A stretch of DNA of 64,000 bases from Picocystis sp. L7 (Eukaryota > Chlorophyta > Picocystophyceae > Picocystales > Picocystaceae). Positions 32,599 to 42,164 of this stretch are shown one piece after another (positions within the stretch are counted from its first letter, which is position 1; every line of letters starts with the position of its first letter). The notes below the pieces were generated by a model, which saw only the letters and a program-made list of their open reading frames with translations, did not search any database and was not told where the DNA came from. The position numbers and the translations under genes were made by a program. The stretch spans positions 249,001 to 313,000 of the forward strand of contig QXJR01000017.1 in assembly GCA_020975725.1 (NCBI GenBank), written 5' to 3'.

Positions 32599-32931
32599 TC
32601 ACCCATTTGATCTCCTTCGTTCCCTTCCATCGTCCTGGTGTTTGCCCTCGCACTCGTCCTGCATGGCACCTTCGATCATGTCTTCGAAAGCTTCTGGGTG
32701 TTCGGCCATGCAGAACTGGAACGATTGGAATGCTCGCACGCAATCGGAACCTTTCTCTTCTTCGTTGCTCTTCGCAAAGCAGGTGAAAGCCCTCTCGAAA
32801 TGCTCTCCGCACGGTCCTTGTTTGAGTTCATCCACGCATGGACATGCCAAAGCATTGCGCACCCATTCGTCCATGTTCTTGTGGCGCACAGCTACGGTGT
32901 CAGCCTCGTGCTCGATCGATGCCATTCGCAT
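32599..32931 (-). CDS. MIA40: MIA40/CHCHD4-type oxidoreductase
   Basis: Intermembrane-space disulfide carrier that oxidises imported small Cys proteins and is reoxidised by Erv1. The redox CPC is in LACPCVDELKQGPC, followed by twin CX9C pairs CGEHFERAFTC and CVRAFQSFQFC, and by EMHPEAF-like sequence (AEHPEAFEDMIEGAMQDECE). No N-terminal membrane anchor, as in plant and animal forms. The start MRMASIEHEADTVAV gives 110 residues. A longer frame reaches 33063 (154 residues), but its extra 44 residues are not conserved-looking. The gene is tail-to-tail with PPIL4, with 48 bp between. Confidence 0.93.
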   Translation of the reverse strand: MRMASIEHEADTVAVRHKNMDEWVRNALACPCVDELKQGPCGEHFERAFTCFAKSNEEEKGSDCVRAFQSFQFCMAEHPEAFEDMIEGAMQDECEGKHQDDGRERRRSNG

Positions 32932-33578
32932 CCTTCCTTGCGTTCGATCCTCGTCTTCGTGTCGTCGCATCCAAGGCCTTCCGAAACGATGGAGCTCCTC
33001 TGTCGCGCACCACTTCGTCCAATGCACCTTCTTCTGTTGGATCTTCCATCCTGTTTCGTCCAAAGCAACAGGCCTTCACCGATGCAGCACGATGCCAAGG
33101 CGACGAGCGTTGGGATTGGTGGAAGCAGAAGCGAGTGGACCTTGCTCGCGAACCTTGGCAACGAATGGCACGGGCAGCCGTGCGTGTGAAAGATGCATGA
33201 CCACGGTCCAAGGAAGAGGAAGTGCATCCTTGGACCTTGAACGAGGACGAGCCGTTCGCATTCAATGCCAAGGAGATCACGGCGATGGAATGGACGGAAG
33301 GCCACCACCACAGAGCTGCACAAATCAATGCAGGGATCGTTCCTCGAGGTCGCGACCAGCAACGAAGGAACGAGAGGAATCACTTGTGGTGTGGAGTGTT
33401 CCAGGGTCCCGTCGGGCGCCTAGGCGATGGGAAGGGAATGGGCAACCCTCGTCTGCAGGTCAGGCATCCCAATGGGATGTGGCATGGATGTGCCCTGTGC
33501 CACGGGCGTCGAAGAGGCACGACGATCCAGGCCGAAGGTTTGCCAGCGCCATGGTATCCGGGAGTTCCCTTGTCGTAG
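32919..33578 (+). CDS. Possible small gene; frame interrupted once by TGA
   Basis: An ATG at 32919 opens a 93-residue frame (MPFASFLAFDPRLRVVASKA, a mitochondrial-presequence-like start, ending WDWWKQKRVDLAREPWQRM ... VRVKDA) that stops at TGA 33198-33200. The same frame stays open to 33578, and its first part is also protein-like (HPWTLNEDEPFAFNAKEITA). A 9-bp perfect stem (GGTCCAAGG/CCTTGGACC, 14-nt loop) begins four bases after the TGA. The start overlaps the MIA40 start region on the other strand. No known family recognised. It could be a real 93-residue protein, a readthrough or selenocysteine gene, or chance. Confidence 0.3.
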
Positions 33579-34414
33579 GGGAACGCCTCTTGGATCGTGT
33601 GGAACGCCAGCATCTCACATCGTTGAGTTCCCTGTTTGGATGGGATCAGGTCAGGATCCGAAGGGCAACCCGGCCAGCCGTTCCTTCTGCGATGCTTGGG
33701 CGCGTTCCTTATCCCCGTGGGTTCCTTCTACGGCGCCGTGGACGGTGGATCCGGTGGGATGGCGTTTCCAAGTGGACCTCTCCTGCACTTCCCCTTCTGC
33801 ATGTCTTGGACTGGGATCTCCAGGACAGGGTCAGCATCGAGTCCCACGGGTGCTTCATGCTGTCTCCTGGTACATCCGAACCCCTGGTTTGCCTATTCTG
33901 TTTACCATCACTGGATCTTTCGCCTGGCCGTTCGAACTCCGCCCCCACCCGTTGGCCCTCCCCTCGACACCTTCCGTCCATGTATCGATATCAATCACGT
34001 TCGTATCGATGGGTTCGATCAAGATCTCGAGGTGGGGTTCGGGACGGTCGGTTGGGGGGGGGATCGCCCCGCACCCGAGAATTCAAACCGGTGCCCCGGG
34101 GCGTCCTCGACGGTCGACGTCGATCTACCCTCCCCCTCCCCCATCCCCCTCCCCTCCCGTTTCGAACCCGGGGACACGTCCCGTCGAGGTCCTCCCTCCC
34201 CCCTCCCCCCCGGGAGTTTACGTCCCCGTGGGTTCGTGAACTCCCTCTGTTCCTCCCCTTCCCCTTCGGGTTCACGTCGGGTTAACCTCCACCCCCCCTC
34301 GTGTCCTGGGCGCCAATCCGAGGTCCATGGATCCTCCTTTCTTGTGTTTCGCGGTTCAGTTCTTCCCTCTCGAGCACGTGCACGTGCGCATCCCACCGCT
34401 TCGCGACGTCCACG
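33579..34414. other. Intergenic, promoter side of H2A.Z
   Basis: About 840 bp. From 34030 to 34300 it is extremely C-rich (runs of C5-C7), with GGATCGCC and a GTTAAC at 34281-34286. No gene supported. Confidence 0.5.
34281..34286. promoter_or_regulatory. GTTAAC palindrome upstream of H2A.Z
   Basis: GGGTTAACCT in context, about 130 bp upstream of the ATG at 34415, inside a C-rich promoter-like stretch. Confidence 0.4.
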
Positions 34415-35043
34415 ATGTCTGGCAAAGGCGCGAAAGGACTGGCTGGAAAGGGTGCCAAGGGCACCATGGGCGGAAAAGCCAAGGGAGACAAGAAGAAAGC
34501 GGTGTCCCGCTCCGTACGCGCCGGACTGCAGTTCCCCGTGGGACGCATCCATCGCATGCTCAAGGTGAGACGGCGAAGTGGCGTGCAGGCGCGAAAACGA
34601 AGCGAAAGAGGCGATGTCGGATGGAACGACGGAGGAAAGGCGGAGGCGAACGTGGTCCCAGGAGAGCTGACACCCAAGGCATCTTGCCACGCAGACCCGT
34701 TCCGTCGTCGGTGGACGCGTGGGAGCCACCGCAGCCGTCTACTGCGCCGCCATCTTGGGTAGGTGAACGCGCCTGTCGAGACGCCTCGTGCGTGGTGCAG
34801 AACTGACGAAGGAGACGGACCGCGCCTGGATCCGAACGAACAGAGTACCTCACCGCCGAAGTGCTCGAACTGGCAGGGAATGCCTCCAAGGATCTCAAGG
34901 TGAAACGCATCACCCCGCGACACTTGCAACTGGCCATCCGAGGAGACGAGGAACTCGACACACTCATCAAAGCCACCATCGCCGGTGGTGGTGTCATCCC
35001 TCACATTCACAAGTCCCTGATCAACAAGCCAACCAAGAAGTAA
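34415..35043 (+). CDS. H2AZ: Histone variant H2A.Z
   Basis: 137-residue replication-independent H2A variant placed by SWR1 at +1 nucleosomes. Exons 34415-34564, 34695-34758 and 34844-35043 (introns of 130 and 85 bp, GTGAGA/GTAGGT..AG) join in phase through [21 protein letters not shown] and [14 protein letters not shown]. Diagnostic for H2A.Z over H2A are the Lys/Gly-rich start ([20 protein letters not shown]), [20 protein letters not shown] with the acidic docking stretch [10 protein letters not shown], and the end [15 protein letters not shown] without an SQ tail. Introns are normal for a variant histone gene. Confidence 0.96.
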
Positions 35044-35177
35044 CTGCGCAACCGGCGATGCACGTACCACTGGGCTTCTTGTTCTGCATGAGGAGCAGCA
35101 CCTGCAACCATGCACTTTAGCAGCAAATGTTGACTTGATGTGCACACCTTGCACGGAGAATACATACCTGGAGTTTT

Positions 35178-36287
35178 TTACAACCTCTCAACCGCCCGTA
35201 GCTTTGCGCTGCGACTGCGTGGGTTCGCCCCACACTCTTCCGAGGACGCTACGATCGGCTTTTTATTCACGAGCATCGCAATGCGTGGGCGTTCCTCCTC
35301 CGGCATGTGCAGCCTCATGGTTCGAGGCAAGCCCGCCAGGGCTGCTGAGGTGTCCTCTTCTGTGCTGGTTCTCAAGCCTGCCGCCCTCCGAAACATGTTT
35401 TTGACGATCCTGTCTTCTAAGCTGTGGAAGCTGATGACGCAGAGCCTGCCCCCTGGAACCAGGAGATCGATGGCCGCGGGCACCGCGTCTTCCACCGCGC
35501 CCAATTCGTCGTTGACCGCGATCCGCAGGGCTTGGAACAACCTGGTGGCCGGGTGTATGGTCTTTTTCCCTCGTTGTCTCTTGCGTCCTCCATCCATGCC
35601 TACAGCTTCCAACAGCTCTCCCACGGTGGCTATGTTCCTGCCGTTCCTGGCATAGACGATGCGTTGGGCCAATTGCTTCCACCTCCTGTCTTCTCCGTAC
35701 TCGCGGATGATTCTGGCCAGCTCCTCTTCTGGCCATGTGTTGACCACATCCTGTGCGTTGGGTCCCTTTGTCGGATCCATGCGCATGTCTAGCACGCTCT
35801 CTGGTCTCAAGAAGCTGAATCCTCTCTCTTCTGAATCCAGCTGCATGGAAGACACGCCTAGATCCAGCAGGATCCCATCCACACCCTTCCTCTCCTGCAG
35901 GTGTTGCTTCATCCGACGGAAGTCGTCGTGCACGAACCGCATCTCTGGCTTGCAACCTGCGCCATTCGCATCCCTGCTCCCTGCTTCTGCTTCCAGTCGA
36001 TCCATGGCACGTTCCAGTTCGCGACGGTCGCGATCGAATCCCACGAAGAGCTCCATTTCTTCGTGCGCTTGCATCAGGAGCGACGCGTGTCCACCTGCGC
36101 CCAGCGTCCCATCCACGAAGGCGCGGACCTTCTTCCCACGAAACACGTCGAGCACGGCCTCCGAGAGCACGGGAACGTGTCCGTGGGCGCACGACACGCG
36201 CGTCCCACTCCTCCTGCACAATCGACGCGCGGCCATCGTCGACACGAACGGGAATGGCGACGCCATCGTGGTGGATTCGAATCCCAT
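35178..36287 (-). CDS. rsmH: 16S rRNA (cytosine-1402-N4)-methyltransferase, organellar
   Basis: RsmH/MraW methylates C1402 of small-subunit rRNA in bacteria and organelles. The 369-residue form chosen has an Arg/Ser-rich leader (MGFESTTMASPFPFVSTMAA), then GHVPVLSEAVLDVFRG and the SAM motif VDGTLGAGGHASLL. Next come GILLDLGVSSMQLDSEERGFSF, MRMDP, FQALRIAVNDELGAVEDA and LCVISFHSLEDRIVKNMF, all in family order. The same frame is open to an ATG at 36404, only five bases from the RRP44 stop, so the true start and leader length are uncertain. Plastid or mitochondrial targeting cannot be separated. Confidence 0.92.
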   Translation of the reverse strand: MGFESTTMASPFPFVSTMAARRLCRRSGTRVSCAHGHVPVLSEAVLDVFRGKKVRAFVDGTLGAGGHASLLMQAHEEMELFVGFDRDRRELERAMDRLEAEAGSRDANGAGCKPEMRFVHDDFRRMKQHLQERKGVDGILLDLGVSSMQLDSEERGFSFLRPESVLDMRMDPTKGPNAQDVVNTWPEEELARIIREYGEDRRWKQLAQRIVYARNGRNIATVGELLEAVGMDGGRKRQRGKKTIHPATRLFQALRIAVNDELGAVEDAVPAAIDLLVPGGRLCVISFHSLEDRIVKNMFRRAAGLRTSTEEDTSAALAGLPRTMRLHMPEEERPRIAMLVNKKPIVASSEECGANPRSRSAKLRAVERL

Positions 36288-36408
36288 GGAAGGAATGGCA
36301 TGAAAAGGGATGGAGGACACCCATCTGGATGGGAAGAGCGATGGAGAGGGCCAAGAGGGGGAAGGCATGGTTCCGACCACCTGGAGAAGGGTGGAGGGAC
36401 CCATGCAT

Positions 36409-39400
36409 TCATCCCACCACCATGGGCTGGGTGGCTTTATTCACGTCCGGGCAGAGAGCCAAGACGAGCTTGCGACGATGGCCCTGCGATTCTTCCACCC
36501 GGATGTCGACCGTCACGGTGTCGAATACCTGGAAACGCAACTGGCCATCCAAAGACACCGCCGTTTGCGTGTGATCGTCCAGTGCAAACTGCACCCGTCC
36601 ATCACCGGCTTCATTCTCTGGAGGATTAGAGCTGAAGTAAAGCGGGCCTTCGATGCCAAACTTGGGAACAAACACAATCAGGCCGTTCGCCCGCACTCGA
36701 GTGACACGTGCATCTGCAACGGTGGGACGATCCTTGAAAAAGATCAACGTGTGAAGACCTACACTGGCACGACCAGCCATCTGAGCATTGCGATGCCTGT
36801 AGTTCATGTTGTCCACAATGGCTTTCATACGATCGCGTTCCGTCATGTTGTCGGGCAGGATCGTCAAACCGATGGCGGCCATGAGTAGGCGATGAACCAA
36901 AACATCTGCATAACGCCGAATCGGTGAAGTGAAATGCGTGTAAATGGGAGTGGCCAACCCGTAGTGTCGGTATTCTTCCTTGGATACGTCCCCTGATCGG
37001 AAATAAATGGCTTGCGTGAGGCACCGCGTGGCCATTATCCTCACCATCTTGTTGAAAAATGCATCATCTGGCTTGACAGCGGCATCCAGTGAAATTGCCA
37101 GAGTCTTTGAAGTGGAGGGATCCAGCATGATGCCTACCGCATTGCAAGCCTTGATCAGTGATTCGAACATCTTTGGTGTAGGCGTCGGATGACGCCGTAG
37201 CACCGCACAGGACGGGAAAGCCGACTCGATTTGCTTTGCTACTGTGATGTTTGCTAAAAGCATCATCTCCTCCACCATCTGATTGGTCTCTCGCACTTGG
37301 TACATACCCACGTCAAGCGGATCATGAGTCTCCGTGTCTAGTTCAAACTTCACCTCCGGAGAGGCCAGGCTCAGAGCACCCGCGTCAGCACGGCGCTGCC
37401 GCAAAATCTTGGCAATCCGGTTCATCTCTCGTAAACTTTGAGTCACCTCGTCATGAAGGCGTTGATCGTCTATTCTTGACTGTGCTTCTGCGTATGTCAA
37501 AGCGGCTTTGCTACTGATGACGCTCTTTGTAACATCGTACTTAACAATATCTGCATGTGGTGTCATCTCCCAAACTACGCTAAACGCTAAACGATCAACG
37601 CCTGCTCGGAGCGAACATATGTCTTCGGTCAATGGCTTTGGCAGCATATCGATACGCCTTTGTACCAAGTACACCGTGGTGGACCTCAGTGCAGCCTCGT
37701 CGTCCATCGCTGTATTGGGTTTCAGAAAGTGGGTCACATCTGCAATGTGCACTCCAATTTCTACGTTGCCATTCTCCAATTTCCTACAGTGCAGGGCATC
37801 GTCAATATCTTTGCAGCCTGGAGGATCCACACTGCAGATGGATAGATGACGCAGATCTCGTCTGTTGGGATCTGAAAGATCTTCCTTTGACACACTCCAT
37901 GGCAAAGCTGGTACACACGAGTGAACTTCCACAGAGAAGGGAGCAGTATTGATGTCATTTTCAATGATAAGTACTTCTGTCTCCGTGTCCTTGTCGCCAA
38001 TGGGCCCAAGCGCCCTGACATAATGCCCCGAGGGATACAAACTGTCTATGTCCCACGTGTCTACAGACACGAGGATCCTCTGATCCATGAGCTGTGCTGC
38101 TTGTCTTGTTGTCATTCGAATGATGGGGAACTTCCTTTCCACTGGCACAAACAGACAGCTTATTGTTCCCATCTGAAGCTTCTCCTTTGCCATTGGACGG
38201 AGTGAACCACAGTACCCTCGTGTCCTCCAGTTTCTTTTGATAATTCCCACAACTCTCCCACAAGGGTGCCGTCCCGAGGACTCGGTTGTGATCGGTGCAC
38301 CCCCGTAATCTTCCCCTGGGTTGATCTGTGCAACACCAGCTCCTACCTCCTCCTCGACTGCGCTTTCATCTTGCTCTTCTTCGGCAACGGCTCTGTCTTC
38401 GCCATTCACAGCAAGAGAGGACGGAAGACTCCTGCTGGGCACGCGCCATTCCTGCTCGGGCAGGAGTTCCACGGCGACGACATCCCCGTCGAAGGCCCTG
38501 TTCATATGCACCCTGCCAGCGATCAGAATTTCCTCTTCGATACTTTCACTGGAGACGTACCCTTCAAAAGGGTTGTACGTATTCACCCGGAGAGTGCCCT
38601 GGTGGAACCTTCCCTGTTTCAAGCCAACCGTGATGTCGGACATCAGCTTGTGTTCCTCGTATATCCTTTGTCTTTTCGAATGTCGACCATCTACAGCATC
38701 CATTCGCGCGTTTGATTCCCCCCCTGAAGAGGCCACTACAAGATCGATGAGCATCGGGTTGGTAGCCTTGCGTGCCTCTGCATATTCTTTGGTGCTTACG
38801 GCCAGGATTCCTTCTGATTTGGCCCTTCTCCTGTTTTCCGCATCGTTGGTGAGCAGCAGTATCCTGATGTCTGGTATTTCTTTCATGTACCATTGAGCAG
38901 TGACTCGAATGGCTCGATCGTTTCGATCGTTGGGCGATTCTCCTTCCGTGGCGGTGATGTAAGTGTCTCTGTGGTTCTCATTGGAGAACACGTAGAATTT
39001 TCTCTCTTTGGCTGCACAGAGGTTTCGCAAGCGATTGTAGACGCTAAGGTTGTTCTTTTTGGTCTCCTGGAGCACGGTGCTGGGCACGACCACGTTGTCC
39101 ACTGCCTCGTTTTCCAAGAAATCCATGCTTTGGAGTGCTACGTTGGTGTCGATGACCACGTATTCCTCTGCTTCTCGTTCGAGTTTGGCGACTTCTCGAT
39201 CGCATTTTTCGCACCGCAAGGATCCGCACGCGATGTCGTCTCTCAGGTAGTGTTCTCGGACCACCTTCACATCGTTTCTTTCGTGTCAGCACTTCGTTCG
39301 CGTCCCTGCAGTCGTGGTGTCCACCTCGTTCCTTCCCCCCACCTCCCTCTCCCACCGTGGTGTCGCGTGGTGTCTCGTGGTGTCGCGTGGTGCCGCCCCG

Positions 39401-39497
39401 CCCCACCTTGACCCTTGTACGGTACGGAAGCATCGACACGTACCTTCTGCACCTTCCCTTGTTTGGATTTCTTCACGAAAGAACGGTGGTGAAGCAT
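36409..39497 (-). CDS. RRP44: Exosome catalytic subunit RRP44/DIS3
   Basis: 969-residue 3'-5' exoribonuclease and endonuclease of the RNA exosome. A short first exon (39444-39497, MLHHRSFVKKSKQGKVQK) joins the main exon (36409-39264) across a 179-bp intron, giving GKVQK|VVREHYLRDDIACGS, the known N-terminal pattern with a Cys cluster (CGSLRCEKC). The PIN domain follows (YVVIDTNVAL, NDRNDRAIRV, LLLTNDAENRR). After the cold-shock domains comes the RNB active site SVDPPGCKDIDDALHCRKL with its aspartates intact, then FTSPIRRYADVLVHR and a C-terminal S1 domain (ARVTRVRANGLIVFV). Without the first exon there is no ATG before the conserved region. Confidence 0.96.
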
Positions 39498-40497
39498 GGC
39501 GGTGGCGACGGTGCAGCGCACCAGCAATGCGGCAGATGCACCCTCCTGCACCCCCCTCGGACCTCCCACGAACCCCCCTCGAACGAGGCGCCCTCGACCC
39601 GAATCGTGCAGTCACACCCCCACCAGACACACCCCGGCCGACGTCCTGGGACCGACCGAGACCGTCCCGAAGTTAACCTCGGTGTTCACTCACGTCTCCC
39701 TGGGGACGAAGGGGTGGGTCTGTCCACGAGCACCTGGTTCGACCGCCCCTTTCGACCCGGTCGACACGTCCGACTTTCCCAACTAGGGATCCCAGTCGAA
39801 AGGGGGGAAGGTCCGGTTCCGGGACGGCGGAAGGGGACACACTCCGAAGGACAGGCTGTCCCCACGGTCCACGGTCCGGTCATGGACAGGGTGGTGGGGG
39901 AGCAGCCCCGGCGGAGGACAGCCTGTCTCCGCGACGTCGGATCGGGGGGACGTGCCTCGCAGGGAACTGATTCCGTTTCCGATCGAGATCGGGAACGTTC
40001 GGTTTCATCGGGGCTCGATTCGAAGTGGACCGTCGAGGAAGGTCCGGGGGGATCGTCCCGCCCTTTTCCGATCCTCGACGGGCACCCCTTCTTTCCCCTT
40101 TGCATTCCGGTCTTTTTCCGGTTCGAAATTTGTATTCCTTCCGAAAGCCTTCGAGGCTCGGGGTTCAAACCCCTCCCTCGATCCCCCGTCCATCCGGGCG
40201 TTCCCGCGTCCATCGCCCGAGGAGGCCATGTATCCGACCCCTCAGCATTCCTCTGCGCCACATCGCCTTTCCTTCCTCTCCCTCGTGGCGGGAGGCACCG
40301 TCCCGGTCCGCCTGTCGCCAGCGAGGTGCCTTCCGGTTTCCAAAGGCGATCTGGTTCCCAATCGAACCCGATCCGCGTTCCCAACTGTTCCCTTTCAAGC
40401 CCATCGGATGAACTCGGACGAAGGGTGGAACGAAGTCGACCACATCGCATCCATTCCGCACTTCGCGACCACGCTTCGCGTCGCGAAAGCGACGAAG
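39498..40497. other. Divergent promoter region of RRP44 and the unknown 490-residue gene
   Basis: 1 kb, GC-rich, with many GATC words and a GTTAAC site at 39672-39677. The T-arm-like GGGGTTCAAACCCC at about 40161 does not belong to a tRNA (see rejected items). No gene. Confidence 0.5.
39672..39677. promoter_or_regulatory. GTTAAC palindrome upstream of RRP44
   Basis: AGTTAACCTC on the plus strand, about 175 bp upstream of the RRP44 start at 39497. Confidence 0.35.
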
Positions 40498-42085
40498 ATG
40501 GCGGACGAAAGCGCGCCTCCACACACCACGGGCCAATGCAGCCTCCTGGAAACCAAGACAGGCGGACCCGGAAGCGTCCCGGACGTGCGGTGCGTGCCGA
40601 GAATGCGACGCAGGAGCGAAGCACGTGGAACGGTGGAATGGGAAGGAAAGAATGCGACCTTCCATGTCGAATGGCGCATCGAAAGAAACCGCGATGGAAG
40701 ACGTCGACGTATGCGAATACGAGACAGGTGAAACGTCGTTCCGAGGGTCGAAAGACGGCGCCAAGGAGGAAGGAAAGGTTGTGCCTGTCGGTCGAAGCGA
40801 ACCGAAGGAATCGAGCTGACTCTGAACGGTATGCTTTCACAGAGCATACAAGCTGGGAAAGAACAAATGCTCCTACAACCAAGTGCAGTTGAACCTGCTG
40901 CATCCGGAAGACCGGTCGAAAAGGTTGGAAGTGGTGGAAACCGCAGAGGACTCCTCCGTGCAACCAGGAGATAACGGAGTTTTCTACTTCGCCAAGCTAA
41001 GGAACGGAACAGTTGTGAGGGTCGTCATCTATGCCGTGTACGCCAATCCAGTGCCGGTGAACGAGGACAAGTATGAATGGACACTGGTGAAGCGAGAGCA
41101 CTGCAAAAAGTCCTGCACAGGGAGGATCTTGAAGCCCATCCAACGATTTGGAAGGCTAGGCAGAAGGAATTCGCTAACCGAAACAGACAACAGAACAGCC
41201 AAAGACATGTGGAAGGAGACCAAGCACTTTTTCATTGCCATCGATGAGGCTAGCACGCATGTAGCAGAGCACAATGGCACTCAAAAGATGCGCCTCGTCT
41301 TTGGCATCCTAGATCCAGACACCAAAGAGCTCCTTGGAGCCTCTGTATCGGGGCCCATACGTGTGCTCGCGAATAACGATGTCCCCAAAGGTGCCGCTTC
41401 TATCGTGGTAGATGCGAGTATTTCCAAGGATTGGGATGGTTGGTGCGCCTCTCCGGAGGATTCCACACCTCTGACAAAGCTTGCCACCCGCAGTCCACTG
41501 GCTACCATGTATCCTCCGCAAGAATCGCCTACTGGTGCAGAGATTTCTCGTGGTGCACCACAGTCGCCAGCAACAGGAGGATTTGTAACTCCAGCTTCCA
41601 CACTGCCTAGTCTCAGTGGTCAGAAGAGGAATGCCTTCCTGGGTCATACCCAGGCTACTCTGAAGAGATCAAAAAGTAGTGTTGATGCACAAAGGAAACT
41701 TAGTTTGGACCCACCGCCCACTCCTCAACTAAACTCTACCGAAAATTCAAGCAAGTCAGATCACGAAAGCCAGGACAAGAACTTAGAGAGCAGTGGCCAT
41801 CGAGTGCAACCATCAATGTTTCTTCCCCCGGGTACGCTTGCAGCTGACTCGGCATATGCGGCATACATGAGCCACTACAGTCTTCACCCAGCACTAATGG
41901 CACAGGCTCAAGATCAGTACTGGAAGTGCATAGAAGCATGGAGGGCCTGGTATTCCAAAATGATGCCTACATGTGTCGCCGATGCAAATACCACGATGAA
42001 GGGAGGGAAAGAGGAGCACGCACTACCGACCACACCAGCACCAGTGAGAATGCCTAAGGCAGTAGCGAGGCAAGAAAGCCTTTGA
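40498..42085 (+). CDS. Unknown 490-residue protein, beta-rich N-terminal half
   Basis: Not recognised with confidence. Exons 40498-40727 and 40843-42085 join over a 115-bp intron (GTGAAA..CACAG) as RIRDR|AYKLGKNKCSYNQVQ. Residues about 45-260 look like a folded beta-rich domain: GTVEWEGKNATFHVEW, GVFYFAKLRNGTVVRVVIYA, then HFFIAIDEAS, MRLVFGILDPDTKELLG and SGPIRVLANND. The last-named segment resembles the strand pattern of p53/Rel-like DNA-binding sandwiches, but that is a weak likeness. The remainder is Ser/Thr/Pro-rich and disordered, with a Tyr/Trp patch near the end (SAYAAYMSHYSLHP, WKCIEAWRAWYSK). Basic RFGRLGRRNS could be a nuclear signal. Exon 1 and the start (40408 is an alternative) are less certain than exon 2. 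Confidence 0.6.
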
Positions 42086-42164
42086 ATGTTCCACTGTAGG
42101 TTTCATAGAATCAACGTACATCCAGATACTGTAGATATCATTTTATTCAATCATGCGCACTGTT

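Noticed and set aside
33190-33245. ATGA..AA..TGAA around the 33205 hairpin, as a SECIS
   Set aside because: The arms are unequal (13 versus 10 nt) with four unpaired bases next to the quartet, and the ATGA overlaps the in-frame TGA itself.
40150-40180. GGGGTTCAAACCCC, like a tRNA T-arm
   Set aside because: The 5' acceptor partner, anticodon arm and D-arm are absent in the preceding 75 bases, and the T-stem closes poorly.
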